Below are positions 7,814 through 16,838 of a stretch of 64,000 nucleotides of DNA, one piece after another. Location of the stretch: assembly GCA_041191065.1 (NCBI GenBank), contig JBEEPO010000001.1, forward strand, positions 1 to 64,000, given 5' to 3'. The position numbers were made by a program, and so were the translations under genes. Under the pieces are notes generated by a model, which made no database searches, had not been told where the DNA came from, and saw only the letters and a list, made by a program, of their open reading frames with translations. The DNA comes from UBA953 sp041191065. GTDB lineage: Bacteria; Verrucomicrobiota; Verrucomicrobiia; Opitutales; UBA953. Within the stretch, counting starts at the first letter, position 1, and the number at the start of each line of letters is the position of its first letter.

Positions 7814-10762
7814 TTATGCGTCTGTTTTCCTCGCCAACGCCCTTCCCGTCGGCGAGCCCTTCTGCTTGGGCAGGCCTTCGGGCAGGCCGGCGTAGACGAG
7901 CTTGCCGCCTTTCTCGCCGCCTTCAGGGCCGAGTTCCATCGCCCAGTCCGCGGCGAGGATCACGTCGGCGTGGTGTTCGATCACGATGAGCGTGGCGCCC
8001 GCGTCGCGGAGACGTCCGAGCAAAGCGAGCAGCTTGGCGATGTCGTCCCAGTGCAGTCCGGTCGTAGGCTCATCGAGGACGTAGAGGCGGCCGGAGTGGT
8101 CGCGGCGCGCGAGCTCGGACGCAAGCTTGAGGCGCTGGGCTTCGCCGCCGGAGAGGGTGTTCGCCGCCTGGCCGAGCTTGAGGTAACCAAGCCCGACCTC
8201 CGCAAGGGTGCGGAGTTTCTCGGCGAGCTTGGGCTGCGCGCGGAAGACTTCGGCGGCCTCGTTGACGGACAGGCCAAGCGCGTCGGCGATGCTGAGTCCC
8301 TTGAAGCGGACCTCAAGGGTCTCGCGGTTGAAGCGTCGGCCGGCGCAGCTGGGACAGTCGACGAACGTCTCGCCGAGGAACTGCATGTCGAGGGCGACGG
8401 AGCCTTCGCCGGAGCACGTCTCGCAGCGGCCGCCGCGCACGTTGAAGCTGAAGCGGCCCGGGCCGTAACCACGGGCCTTGGCCAGCGGGAGCGCGGCCCA
8501 GAGGTCGCGCATGAGGTCCATGATGCCGGTGAAGGTCGCCGGATTCGAACGCGGGGTGCGGCCGATGGGCTCCTGGTCGACGGCGGTGAATGCGGTGATC
8601 TGTTCGAGGCCCTCGAGGCCGGAATGGCGGCCGGGCACGACCTTGGCGCCGTTGATCTTCCGGGCGGCCGCCGCGGACAGGATGTCGATGGCGAGCGTGC
8701 TCTTGCCTGAGCCGGAGACGCCGCAGACGACGGTGAGGGCGCCGATCGGGAACGAGGCGGTGACGTCCTTGAGGTTGTTCTCGGTGGCGCCTTTGACGGT
8801 GATCGCGGCCTTGCCGATGGGCTTGCGCTTCACGATGCCCTCCAGCGTGGCGCGTCCGGAAAGGTAAGCCCCGGTGCGGGAACTCGCGTGGGCTCCGCAG
8901 GCCTTGGGCGTGCCTTCGAAGACGATGCGTCCGCCGTCGATGCCGGCGCCAGGGCCCATCTCGACAAGGTGGTCGGCGGCGAGCATCATGTCGCGGTCAT
9001 GTTCGACGACGAGGACGGTGTTGCCGAGGTCGCGCAGGCCGCGGATCGAGCCGATGAGACGGTGATGGTCGCTCGGGTGCAGGCCGATGCTGGGTTCGTC
9101 GAGGACGTAGGTCACGCCGACGAGCCCGAGCCCGAGCTGCGTGGCGAGGCGGACGCGCTGGGCTTCGCCGCCGGAGAGCGAGCTGCACTCGCGGTCGAGG
9201 GTGAGGTAGTTCAGGCCGGCGTCGTGGAGGAACGCGAGGCGTTGCTCGAGGCCACGGCGCGCCTCTTCGGCGGGCATGACGCCGGGATGCGTGGCGAGCT
9301 GCTTCGTGAATTCCAGCGCGGCGGGAATCGTCATCGCCAGGAACTCCGCCATCGTCTTGCCGTTGAGGCGCAAAGAGAGGGCAGAAGGGGAGAGGCGGCG
9401 CCCTTGGCAGCCGGCGCAGACGGAGCCCGCCTGGAACTGCAGCAGGCGCTGGCGGAGCGATTCGCCGGTGGTGGTACGGTAGGCGTGCTCGAGTTCGGTG
9501 AACATGCCCGTCCAGACGCTCTCCACGGGCTTGCGGCCCTTGGGCGGCGGGAGCAGGAACTTACGCTTCGGATCGCCGTGGAGCAGCAGGTCGCGCACGG
9601 CCTTGGGCAGGTCACGCCACGGGGTCTTGAGGTCGAACGGCACCTGCTCGGCGAGCGCGCGGGTGATGGCGTTACGGCGGATGAGCGTCTTGCGCGTGGC
9701 GCACTTCCAGGGCTTCACGACGCCGTCATGGATCGATAAAGCCTCGTCACGGATCGAGAGGCTTTCCTGGAAGCGCATCTGCCGGCCGAGTCCTCCGCAG
9801 TCGGGGCAGGCGCCTTCGGGATGGTTGTGCGAGAGGGCCCGCGGGCTGATGGGCTCGTAGGTCTCGCCGCAGTGTTCGCAGGCGAGGTGGAGCGAGAGCA
9901 CGTGTTCTTCCCAGCGGCCGTCTTTCTCGGCGAGCACGCTAGCCCGGTGGCGGCCTTCGCGGAAGGCGAGTTCCAGCGAGTCGGCGAGTCGGCTGCGCTG
10001 GTCGGGTCCGGCGACGATGCGGTCGACCACGACGTCGAGCTGCTTGGCTTCGCGGCCTGAAAGCAGGCCGGCGGCTTCCTCCAGGGTGGCGACGACGCCG
10101 TCGACGCGGACACGGGAGAAGCCACGGCGGCCGAGGTCGGCGGAGGCCTCGAGGAGGACGGAGGGTTTGTCCTTGGCGACCGGGGCGACGACCATCAGGC
10201 GCGTGCCGTCAGGGATGGCTTCGAGGGCGCGGAGGTTGTCGTCGAGCGAGCGCCGGCGGACCGGATGGCCGTCCTGCAGGCAGCGGCGGTCGCCGGCGAT
10301 GATCCAGAGCGGGCGGGCGTGGTCGGCGATCTCGGTCAGGGTGGCGACCGTCGAGCGGGGGTTGGTGTTGCCGCCGGTCCGCTGGGCGATGGCGATGACC
10401 GGGGAGAGGCCGCGGATGAAGTCCACGTCCGGCCGGGGGGCGGCATCCAGCATGCCCCGGGCCTTGGCGGAGAGGGATTCGAGGTATTGGCGGCTCCCCT
10501 CGGCGTGCAGGGTGTCGAAGGCCAGGGAGGATTTGCCCGAGCCGCTGACCCCCGTGATGACGGTCAGCTGACCACGTGGGATGGTCAGTTCGACGTCCTT
10601 GAGGTTGTGGGTGCGGGCTCCCTTGATGTGGATGGGCGGGTTCAGGACAGCGGACGATAACCCGTCCGCCCGCCGGGAGAAGGCGGAAGTGGTCCGGGCG
10701 TTAATAACTCGTCCCTTAATCCGCTTTAACCTGCCCAACCGAAACTTCAGAATGATGGGCAT
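7814..10762 (-). CDS. uvrA: UvrA-family excinuclease ABC subunit A
   Basis: 982 residues if started at ATG 10762. Two ABC modules are visible. The first has VITGVSGSGKSSLAFDTLHA and later LSGGEAQRVRLATQLGLGLV with YVLDEPSIGLHP; the second has VVCGVSGSGKSTLAIDIL and LSGGEAQRLKLASELARR. Zinc-finger cysteines CEHC...CPDC and CETC...CPSC are present. In the UvrB-binding region the usual CPxCG knuckle is replaced by CLQDGHPV. It recognises damaged DNA in nucleotide excision repair. The start is uncertain: family homology begins near 10640, where only CTG (10645) is available; ATG 10762, with AAAGG upstream on its strand, overlaps the divergent esterase gene start at 10752. Confidence 0.92.
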   Translation of the reverse strand: MPIILKFRLGRLKRIKGRVINARTTSAFSRRADGLSSAVLNPPIHIKGARTHNLKDVELTIPRGQLTVITGVSGSGKSSLAFDTLHAEGSRQYLESLSAKARGMLDAAPRPDVDFIRGLSPVIAIAQRTGGNTNPRSTVATLTEIADHARPLWIIAGDRRCLQDGHPVRRRSLDDNLRALEAIPDGTRLMVVAPVAKDKPSVLLEASADLGRRGFSRVRVDGVVATLEEAAGLLSGREAKQLDVVVDRIVAGPDQRSRLADSLELAFREGRHRASVLAEKDGRWEEHVLSLHLACEHCGETYEPISPRALSHNHPEGACPDCGGLGRQMRFQESLSIRDEALSIHDGVVKPWKCATRKTLIRRNAITRALAEQVPFDLKTPWRDLPKAVRDLLLHGDPKRKFLLPPPKGRKPVESVWTGMFTELEHAYRTTTGESLRQRLLQFQAGSVCAGCQGRRLSPSALSLRLNGKTMAEFLAMTIPAALEFTKQLATHPGVMPAEEARRGLEQRLAFLHDAGLNYLTLDRECSSLSGGEAQRVRLATQLGLGLVGVTYVLDEPSIGLHPSDHHRLIGSIRGLRDLGNTVLVVEHDRDMMLAADHLVEMGPGAGIDGGRIVFEGTPKACGAHASSRTGAYLSGRATLEGIVKRKPIGKAAITVKGATENNLKDVTASFPIGALTVVCGVSGSGKSTLAIDILSAAAARKINGAKVVPGRHSGLEGLEQITAFTAVDQEPIGRTPRSNPATFTGIMDLMRDLWAALPLAKARGYGPGRFSFNVRGGRCETCSGEGSVALDMQFLGETFVDCPSCAGRRFNRETLEVRFKGLSIADALGLSVNEAAEVFRAQPKLAEKLRTLAEVGLGYLKLGQAANTLSGGEAQRLKLASELARRDHSGRLYVLDEPTTGLHWDDIAKLLALLGRLRDAGATLIVIEHHADVILAADWAMELGPEGGEKGGKLVYAGLPEGLPKQKGSPTGRALARKTDA

Positions 10763-11642
10763 GCCACGCCTTTTGCTTGTCCTCCTGGTCCTGTTCACCG
10801 CGCAAGCCCGCGCCGACAAGCAGGAGCCGAGGATCCTCTTCCTCGGCGACAGCATCACTTACGGCGGCAACTGGACGGTCTATGTCGAGTCGGCGATCCG
10901 CGCGCAGAAGGGCATGGCCCGGGCGACGATCGTGAACATGGGCCTCTCGAGCGAGACGACTTCCGGCTTGTCCGAGCCCGGACATGCCGGCGGCGCGTTC
11001 CCGCGGCCCGACCTGCACGAACGTCTCAGCCGCGTGCTCGCCGAGTTCAAGCCGACGCTCGTCGTCGCCTGCTACGGCATCAACGACGGCATCTATCAGC
11101 CGCTCGACGCGCAGCGGCAGCTCGCCTTCCAGGAAGGCGTCATCAGGCTGCGTCTCGCGTGCATCCGCGCCGGCGCGCAGATCGTCATGGTCACGCCGCC
11201 GCTCTACGCGCCGGACAATCGCGCGAAGGATCCGGTCAACTATGATGGCGTGATGGAAGCCTACGGCGCGTGGCTCGTGGCGCAACGTTCCGCGGGCTGG
11301 CAGGTCATCGACATCCATCATCTGCTGCATCAGTTCGTCGCCGCGGCGAAGAAGGCCGACGCGAGTTTCATCTACGCGAAAGACAATCTCCACCCCGGCG
11401 AGCAGGGTCATCTCTTCATGGCGCGGGCCGTGTGGCAGTCGCTCGCGCCGATGATGAAGTGGAAGTCCGACGTGGCCTTCGCCGAGGGTGAGAAGCTGCA
11501 GTTGCTTCGGGAGAGCTCCGCCACGCTCCGGGACGCCTGGCTCATGAAGACCGGGCACAAGCGTCCGGGGGTCAAAGGTGGCCTGCCGGTGGCCGAGGCG
11601 GAGGCCCGTTCGGCCCAGATTTTGAAGGAATACCTCAATTAA
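10752..11642 (+). CDS. Exported SGNH/GDSL-family esterase
   Basis: 296 residues from ATG at 10752; ATG codons at 10755 and 10761 are also possible. A signal peptide (MPRLLLVLLVLFTAQARA) leads into the SGNH blocks: ILFLGDSITYGG (Ser), YGINDGIY (Asn), and DNLHPGEQGH (Asp/His). The family includes lysophospholipases and acetyl-xylan-type esterases; removal of acetyl groups from glycans fits the surroundings. It is divergent from uvrA, and the 5' ends overlap if uvrA uses its ATG at 10762. Confidence 0.88.
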   Translation: MMGMPRLLLVLLVLFTAQARADKQEPRILFLGDSITYGGNWTVYVESAIRAQKGMARATIVNMGLSSETTSGLSEPGHAGGAFPRPDLHERLSRVLAEFKPTLVVACYGINDGIYQPLDAQRQLAFQEGVIRLRLACIRAGAQIVMVTPPLYAPDNRAKDPVNYDGVMEAYGAWLVAQRSAGWQVIDIHHLLHQFVAAAKKADASFIYAKDNLHPGEQGHLFMARAVWQSLAPMMKWKSDVAFAEGEKLQLLRESSATLRDAWLMKTGHKRPGVKGGLPVAEAEARSAQILKEYLN

Positions 11643-11662
11643 TCGGGGTTTTACGCCCTGAA

Positions 11663-11706
11663 AGGGGTGTTTTTGGGGGACGGCCTATCACCGAAGAAAC
11701 ACCCCT
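11663..11706. promoter_or_regulatory. Inverted repeat upstream of pstS
   Basis: AGGGGTGTTT (11663-11672) is exactly complementary to AAACACCCCT (11697-11706), a 10-base stem that can be extended by a wobble pair and a T-A pair. It lies 52 bases before pstS and just after the esterase gene. It is not followed by a T-run, so it is either a weak terminator or a regulatory site for the pst genes. The half-site AAACACCCCT recurs directly before the pstB ATG (16828-16837). Confidence 0.5.
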
Positions 11707-11758
11707 CCGACACGGGTTCGTAACAATCGTATGGGATGATGTCCGTGCTTTCCACCAC

Positions 11759-12745
11759 ATGCACACCATCCTCAAGTCCCTCGCCCTCGTAGCCCTCACG
11801 GCTACGACCGTCACCGCCCAGGCCGCCGACGCGGTCACCGTCGATCCGAAGCTCCCGGCTTACGCCGTGACCTCCGGTGTTTCGGGTAACCTCAACTCCG
11901 TGGGTTCCGACACGCTGAACAACCTGATGACCTTCTGGAGCGAAGGCTTCAAGGCCCAGTACCCCAACGTGAAGATCCAGGTCGAAGGCAAGGGTTCGGG
12001 CACCGCTCCGGTCGCCCTCGCTTCCGGCGTCGCCCAGGTCGGCCCGATGAGCCGCGAGATGAAGTCCACCGAGATCGCCGCCTTCGCCGCCAAGTTCGGC
12101 CACAAGCCCACGCGCATCCCGGTCGCCATCGACGCCCTCGCCGTCTTCGTCCACAAGGACAACGCCATCAAGGGTCTCTCCCTCAAGCAGGTCGACGGCA
12201 TCTTCGCCTCGACCCGCAAGCGCGGCGGCCAGGACGTCGTGACCTGGGGCGATCTCGCCCAGAAGGGCGCCCTCGCCGGTAAGACCGTCTCGGCCTTCGG
12301 ACGTAACTCCGCTTCCGGTACCTATGGTTACTTCAAGGAAGTCGCCCTCAAGAACGGCGACTTCAAGGACACCGTGAAGGAACAGCCGGGCTCCTCGTCC
12401 GTCGTCCAGGGCATCGCCGCCGACGTCGGCGCGGTCGGTTACTCGGGCATCGGCTACGCCACCTCCGGCGTCCGTGCGCTCCCCCTGTCGACCGATGACA
12501 GCGGCAACTACGTCGAAGCCAACTACGCCAACTGCCTCAACGGCTCCTACCCGCTGTCCCGTTACCTTTACGTCTACGTCAACAAGGCTCCCTCCAAGCC
12601 GATGGACAAGCTGACCAGCGAGTTCGTCACCTTCGTCCTCTCGAAGCAGGGCCAGGAGATCGTCATCAAGGACGGCTACTTCCCGCTGCCCGCCGACGTC
12701 GCCGACGAAGGCCGCGCCTCGCTGAAGTACTACAGCGCCGAATAA
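11759..12745 (+). CDS. pstS: Phosphate ABC transporter substrate-binding protein
   Basis: 328 residues with a signal peptide (MHTILKSLALVALTATTVTA). The PstS fold is shown by LNSVGSDTLNNLMTFWSEGF, then VEGKGSGTAPVALASG and the phosphate-binding RNSASGTYGYF. It captures phosphate in the periplasm for the PstCAB permease. It is the first gene of a pstS-pstC-pstA-pstB-phoU block. The 142-base gap to pstC holds two hairpins that may lower downstream expression relative to PstS. No clear Pho box could be read upstream. Confidence 0.97.
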   Translation: MHTILKSLALVALTATTVTAQAADAVTVDPKLPAYAVTSGVSGNLNSVGSDTLNNLMTFWSEGFKAQYPNVKIQVEGKGSGTAPVALASGVAQVGPMSREMKSTEIAAFAAKFGHKPTRIPVAIDALAVFVHKDNAIKGLSLKQVDGIFASTRKRGGQDVVTWGDLAQKGALAGKTVSAFGRNSASGTYGYFKEVALKNGDFKDTVKEQPGSSSVVQGIAADVGAVGYSGIGYATSGVRALPLSTDDSGNYVEANYANCLNGSYPLSRYLYVYVNKAPSKPMDKLTSEFVTFVLSKQGQEIVIKDGYFPLPADVADEGRASLKYYSAE

Positions 12746-12759
12746 GCTTGGTCTCGAAG

Positions 12760-12847
12760 CCGTATCGCCGCCACCACGCCCTCCGGGGTCGGTCTGCAAA
12801 GCGTGGCGATACGGTCTCGGGTCCTCCCAAGGCGGGGTCTCCCCGCC
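12760..12847 (+). terminator. Two hairpins between pstS and pstC
   Basis: The first hairpin pairs CCGTATCGCC (12760-12769) with GGCGATACGG (12805-12814). The second pairs GGCGGGG (12831-12837) with CCCCGCC (12841-12847) over a TCT loop and is followed by TTAACCTTTGTT. Together they look like a stabilising 3' structure for pstS mRNA plus a leaky terminator, the usual way to make more binding protein than permease. Confidence 0.6.
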
Positions 12848-12887
12848 TTAACCTTTGTTAGGACTCCCGACACCCGAACGTCACCCG

Positions 12888-15188
12888 ATGGAAACTTCTG
12901 ACCAAAAGCCCGCGGCGTCCGCCGCGCCTGAAGCCCGCTTCACGGTCAGTCCCCTCACGCTCGCGGTCGACCGGTGGATGGGTCGCCTGATCCGCTTCGG
13001 CGGCGTCGGCGTGGTGCTCGCGGTCTTCGGGATGCTGGCGTTCCTCATCTTCCAGGTCTTTCCGCTCTTCGTCGGCGCGAAGGTCTTTCCGGCGAGCGCA
13101 TTGACGGTGCCGGCCGACGCGGTCGCCTTCGGCGAGGACGAATACGGCGAACTTCCCTTCGTCGTGCGTCGCGACGGTTCGATCCTGTGCCTCCGCGCCT
13201 CGGACGGCGCCAAGGTCATGGAGTGGACGCCTTCGCTCGGCGAGCGTCGCGTATCTTCGGTCCGCACCTATCCGCGCACCGGACTGGTCTTCCTCGGCTT
13301 ATCCGACGGCTCCGTCCAGGAGGTCCGCATCGTCTATCGCTCGACCTTCGATGACGCGGGCAAGCGCACCGTCGAACCGGTGGTCACCGCGCTGGAGCCG
13401 GTCGCGATCGGCCGCGCCGGACTGCCTTGCGTCGATGTCTGGAACGCCAAAGGCCCGCAGTCGCGCCTCATGGTCGTACGCCAGCAAGAGGGCGGCAAGC
13501 CGCTCCTCACGGCGGTCCGTCTGACCGAACGCAAAGGCCTCGGCGGCCGCGGCAAGGTGACCGTAAGCGCGCCCTTCGTCGTCGCGGCAGACGCGGCTTC
13601 CGTCGAGCAGGTGCTCCTGCCTTCCACCGCCGAGTCGCTCATCGTGGTCGGCCGTTCCGGTGAAGTCCGGACGTACGCCGACGACGGCTCGACGTTCTCT
13701 TTCCTGCAGTCCTTCGTCCCGTTCAAGGACGCCGCCGATCCGTCGGTCGCTTCGGCGGGCCTGATCTTCGGCAACGTCTCGGTGGTCTTCGTCGACCAGG
13801 CCGGCGCCCAGCAGGTCTGGTCGATGTATCCGCAGCTCCAGCCTGATGGCAGGAGCCTGCGCCGCTGGGGTAAGATCCATGACGGCGAGAAACTCCCCGG
13901 GGCAGGGCAGGGTGTCTACGGCGCTGAGTCCAATAAGTGCTATCTCGCGGTAGCGGGTGGCCGCCTGCAGCTGACGAACATGACGACCGGTACGGTCCGC
14001 TGGGAAGGCGAAGCTCCTTCCGGCGCTCTCCGTCAGGTGGCCTTCGCCGGCAACTACGACCGGTTCACGGCGCTGTCCGCCGACGGCAAGCTGCACCGCT
14101 GGAACGTCGTCGACCATCACCCGGAATCTTCCTGGAAGACCTTCTTCGGCAAGATCTGGTATGAGGGCGCCACCGGCCCCGCCTACTCCTGGCAGTCGAG
14201 CGCCGGTTCCGATGAGTTCGAGCCGAAGTATTCGCTCGTCCCGCTCTTCTACGGCACCGTCAAGGGCACCTTCTACGCCTTGCTCTTCGCCCTGCCGATC
14301 GCGCTCACCGCGGCGGTCTACGTCTCCCAGTTCCTGCGTCCGGAATACCGTCAGGTGGTCAAGCCGGTGATGGAGATCATGGCTTCCTTGCCGTCCGTCG
14401 TGCTGGGCTTCCTCGCCGGCCTCTGGCTTGCCCCCCTGGTCGATCCCCGGCTGGTCTCGCTCTTCTGCGCCATCGGCGTCCTGGCGCCCGCCGCGATCTT
14501 CGCCGGCATCCTCTGGTCCTTCCTGCCGCAGCCGGTCCGCCGGCAGGTCCGTCCAGGCATGGAGTTCCTCTGGCTGCTGCCCTTCCTCGCGCTCTGCGCC
14601 TGGGGTGCCTGGCAGGCCGGTCCGGCGATCGAATCGCTCTGCTTCACCGTCAAGGACAGCGCCACCGGCCTGCCGATCGCGGACTTCCGCGAGTGGTGGC
14701 GCCAGACGACCGGTGAGACGTATGACTCCCGCAATTCCCTCGTCGTCGGCTTCGTGATGGGTTTCGCCGTCATCCCGATCGTCTTCACGATCGCCGAGGA
14801 CGCGCTCTCCAACGTCCCTAACTCGCTCGTCTCCGGCTCGCTCGCGCTCGGCGCCAGCCGCTGGCAGACGGTCTGGAGCGTCGTCGTCCCGACCGCGATC
14901 TCCGGCATCGTCTCGGCGGTGATGATCGGCTTCGGCCGCGCGATCGGCGAGACGATGATCGTCGTGATGGCCACGGGTAACACCGCGGTCATGGACGCCA
15001 ATCCGTTCAGCGGCATGCGGACGCTTTCCGCCAACATCGCCGTGGAGCTGCCGGAAGCCGCCGCGGGCCACACGCATTACCGCGCGCTTTTCCTCGGAGC
15101 GTGTTGCCTCTTCCTGCTCACCTTCGTGATCAACACCCTCGCCGAAGTCCTCCGCCAGCGCCTCCGCGAGCGCTACAAAGTCGTCTGA
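12888..15188 (+). CDS. pstC: Phosphate ABC transporter permease PstC, long form
   Basis: 766 residues from ATG 12888, far longer than the ~300-residue E. coli PstC. One membrane helix (about 38-60) is followed by roughly 380 residues of periplasmic sequence with repeated beta/WD-like stretches (VVRRDGSILCLRASDGAKVM, VFLGLSDGSVQEVRI). The permease domain occupies about residues 455-766 and contains the EAA loop LALGASRWQTVWSVVVP and GRAIGETMIVVMATGN. Long PstC proteins with such an insertion are known, for example in Pseudomonas. With PstA it forms the phosphate channel. Confidence 0.93.
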   Translation: METSDQKPAASAAPEARFTVSPLTLAVDRWMGRLIRFGGVGVVLAVFGMLAFLIFQVFPLFVGAKVFPASALTVPADAVAFGEDEYGELPFVVRRDGSILCLRASDGAKVMEWTPSLGERRVSSVRTYPRTGLVFLGLSDGSVQEVRIVYRSTFDDAGKRTVEPVVTALEPVAIGRAGLPCVDVWNAKGPQSRLMVVRQQEGGKPLLTAVRLTERKGLGGRGKVTVSAPFVVAADAASVEQVLLPSTAESLIVVGRSGEVRTYADDGSTFSFLQSFVPFKDAADPSVASAGLIFGNVSVVFVDQAGAQQVWSMYPQLQPDGRSLRRWGKIHDGEKLPGAGQGVYGAESNKCYLAVAGGRLQLTNMTTGTVRWEGEAPSGALRQVAFAGNYDRFTALSADGKLHRWNVVDHHPESSWKTFFGKIWYEGATGPAYSWQSSAGSDEFEPKYSLVPLFYGTVKGTFYALLFALPIALTAAVYVSQFLRPEYRQVVKPVMEIMASLPSVVLGFLAGLWLAPLVDPRLVSLFCAIGVLAPAAIFAGILWSFLPQPVRRQVRPGMEFLWLLPFLALCAWGAWQAGPAIESLCFTVKDSATGLPIADFREWWRQTTGETYDSRNSLVVGFVMGFAVIPIVFTIAEDALSNVPNSLVSGSLALGASRWQTVWSVVVPTAISGIVSAVMIGFGRAIGETMIVVMATGNTAVMDANPFSGMRTLSANIAVELPEAAAGHTHYRALFLGACCLFLLTFVINTLAEVLRQRLRERYKVV

Positions 15189-15190
15189 CC

Positions 15191-16825
15191 ATGGCCTCCT
15201 CTTCCGACAGCAGCACTCCCCGGGGCGAAGCCTGGGTCTGGTTCAGCGGCCTCGGTCTGATCATCGGCTTGGGCATGGTCATCGGCCTGCTGACGTTGGT
15301 CCTCATGAACGGCGCCACGGTCTTCTGGGCTCCGCCTGTGCCGGTCGCGCAGATCGACGACGGCCGGGTCCTCATCGGTCAGCTCGCCCAACGTCGGATC
15401 CGGGCGGGTTCTCCGGCCGACCATCCGGTCTACGAACGCCAGTATCAGGTCGGCCTCCGCGAACTGAACGGCAACTCCTACCTATGGGTCGACGAGGCCA
15501 AGATCAAGGGAGAGACCTTCCCGGCCGACGTCCTCGGACTGGAGCGCGTCGAGAACGGCCCGGCCTTTGTCCGCCCGCAGTCCCTGCGCAAGTCCGACGG
15601 CAAGGTCATTCCGGCGACCGATCCCGCTTTCGAGACGGCCTTCCAGGCCGAGGTGTCCGCCGCCGCGGCCGTGCGCGAGAAGCTCGTCGAGATCAACCGT
15701 CACCGCATCGGCGACGTCAATGCCGCGATGGACAAGGCCCGCGTCTCCCTCCGCCGGGCCGAGGATCTCAGGCTCGCCGACGACGTCGTCGCGCTCCAGA
15801 GGGAGATCGCGGGACTAGACGGACGTTTCACGGCCTTGCAGGAAGAGGCCAAGCAGGTCGTCGCCGGCGGGGCCGTCGCTTCGCTGGTCTCGCAGGACGC
15901 CGCCGGCCGAGAGGTCGTCGTGCCCCTGACGCAGGTCATCCGCGCCTGGTTCCCGAACCGTCTCGACACCTGGGGCCGCGTGAAGCTCTTCGCCTCCCGG
16001 CTCGGGGAGTTCATCTTCGACGAACCTCGCGAGGCCAACACCGAGGGCGGCCTGATGCCCGCCATCTTCGGCACGCTGGTGATGACGGTCTTCATGAGCC
16101 TGCTGGTCACGCCCTTCGGCGTCATCACCGCCATCTACCTTCGCGAATACGCCCAGCAGGGGCCGGTTCTCCGCATCGTCCGCATCAGCGTCAACAACCT
16201 CGCCGGCGTCCCCTCGATCGTCTTCGGCGTCTTCGGCCTCGGCTTCTTCGTCTACGTCCTCGGCGGCTCGATCGACCAGCTCTTCTTCGCCGACCAGCTG
16301 AAGTATAACAACAACACCCCGGTCTTCGGCACGGGCGGCCTGCTCTGGTGTTCGCTCACGCTCGCCCTGATGACCTTGCCGGTCGTCATCGTGGCCACCG
16401 AAGAAGCCTTGGCGGCCGTCCCGCGCGGCATGCGCGAGGCCTCCTTGGCCACCGGCGCTTCGAAGTGGCAGACCATCCGCGACATCCTTCTGCCGGCCTC
16501 CGCGCCCGGCATCCTGACCGGCGTGATCCTCGCCATGGCCCGCGGGGCAGGGGAGGTCGCCCCGCTCATGCTCGTGGGCGTCGTGAAGCTCGCCCCGACC
16601 CTGCCTTTCGACGGTTCCGCCCCGTTCCTGCACATGGACCGAAAGTTCATGCACCTGGGCTTCCATGTGTATGACCTCGGCTTCCAGTCGCCGGACTCCG
16701 ATGCGGCCCGCCCGATGGTCTTCGCGACCACGCTGCTGCTCATCGTCCTCGTCGTCTGCCTGAACATCGGCGCGATCTGGATCCGCAACCGCCTCCGCGC
16801 ACGATTCAAGGGCGCCTCTTTCTAA
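15191..16825 (+). CDS. pstA: Phosphate ABC transporter permease PstA, long form
   Basis: 544 residues from ATG 15191, two bases after the pstC stop. A first membrane helix (about 19-40) is followed by a ~240-residue periplasmic insertion, including a coiled-coil-like segment at about 150-225 rich in Ala, Glu and Arg. The permease domain starts near residue 290 (GTLVMTVFMSLLVTPFGVIT) and ends with the EAA loop SLATGASKWQTIRDILLP and GAGEVAPLML. The insertion mirrors that of the upstream PstC, so the two extra domains may contact each other or PstS. That contact is inference. Confidence 0.93.
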   Translation: MASSSDSSTPRGEAWVWFSGLGLIIGLGMVIGLLTLVLMNGATVFWAPPVPVAQIDDGRVLIGQLAQRRIRAGSPADHPVYERQYQVGLRELNGNSYLWVDEAKIKGETFPADVLGLERVENGPAFVRPQSLRKSDGKVIPATDPAFETAFQAEVSAAAAVREKLVEINRHRIGDVNAAMDKARVSLRRAEDLRLADDVVALQREIAGLDGRFTALQEEAKQVVAGGAVASLVSQDAAGREVVVPLTQVIRAWFPNRLDTWGRVKLFASRLGEFIFDEPREANTEGGLMPAIFGTLVMTVFMSLLVTPFGVITAIYLREYAQQGPVLRIVRISVNNLAGVPSIVFGVFGLGFFVYVLGGSIDQLFFADQLKYNNNTPVFGTGGLLWCSLTLALMTLPVVIVATEEALAAVPRGMREASLATGASKWQTIRDILLPASAPGILTGVILAMARGAGEVAPLMLVGVVKLAPTLPFDGSAPFLHMDRKFMHLGFHVYDLGFQSPDSDAARPMVFATTLLLIVLVVCLNIGAIWIRNRLRARFKGASF

Positions 16826-16838
16826 GAAAACACCCCTC

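Noticed and set aside
11707..11758. Pho box upstream of pstS
   Set aside because: No convincing pair of CTGTCAT-like direct repeats 11 bases apart could be read.
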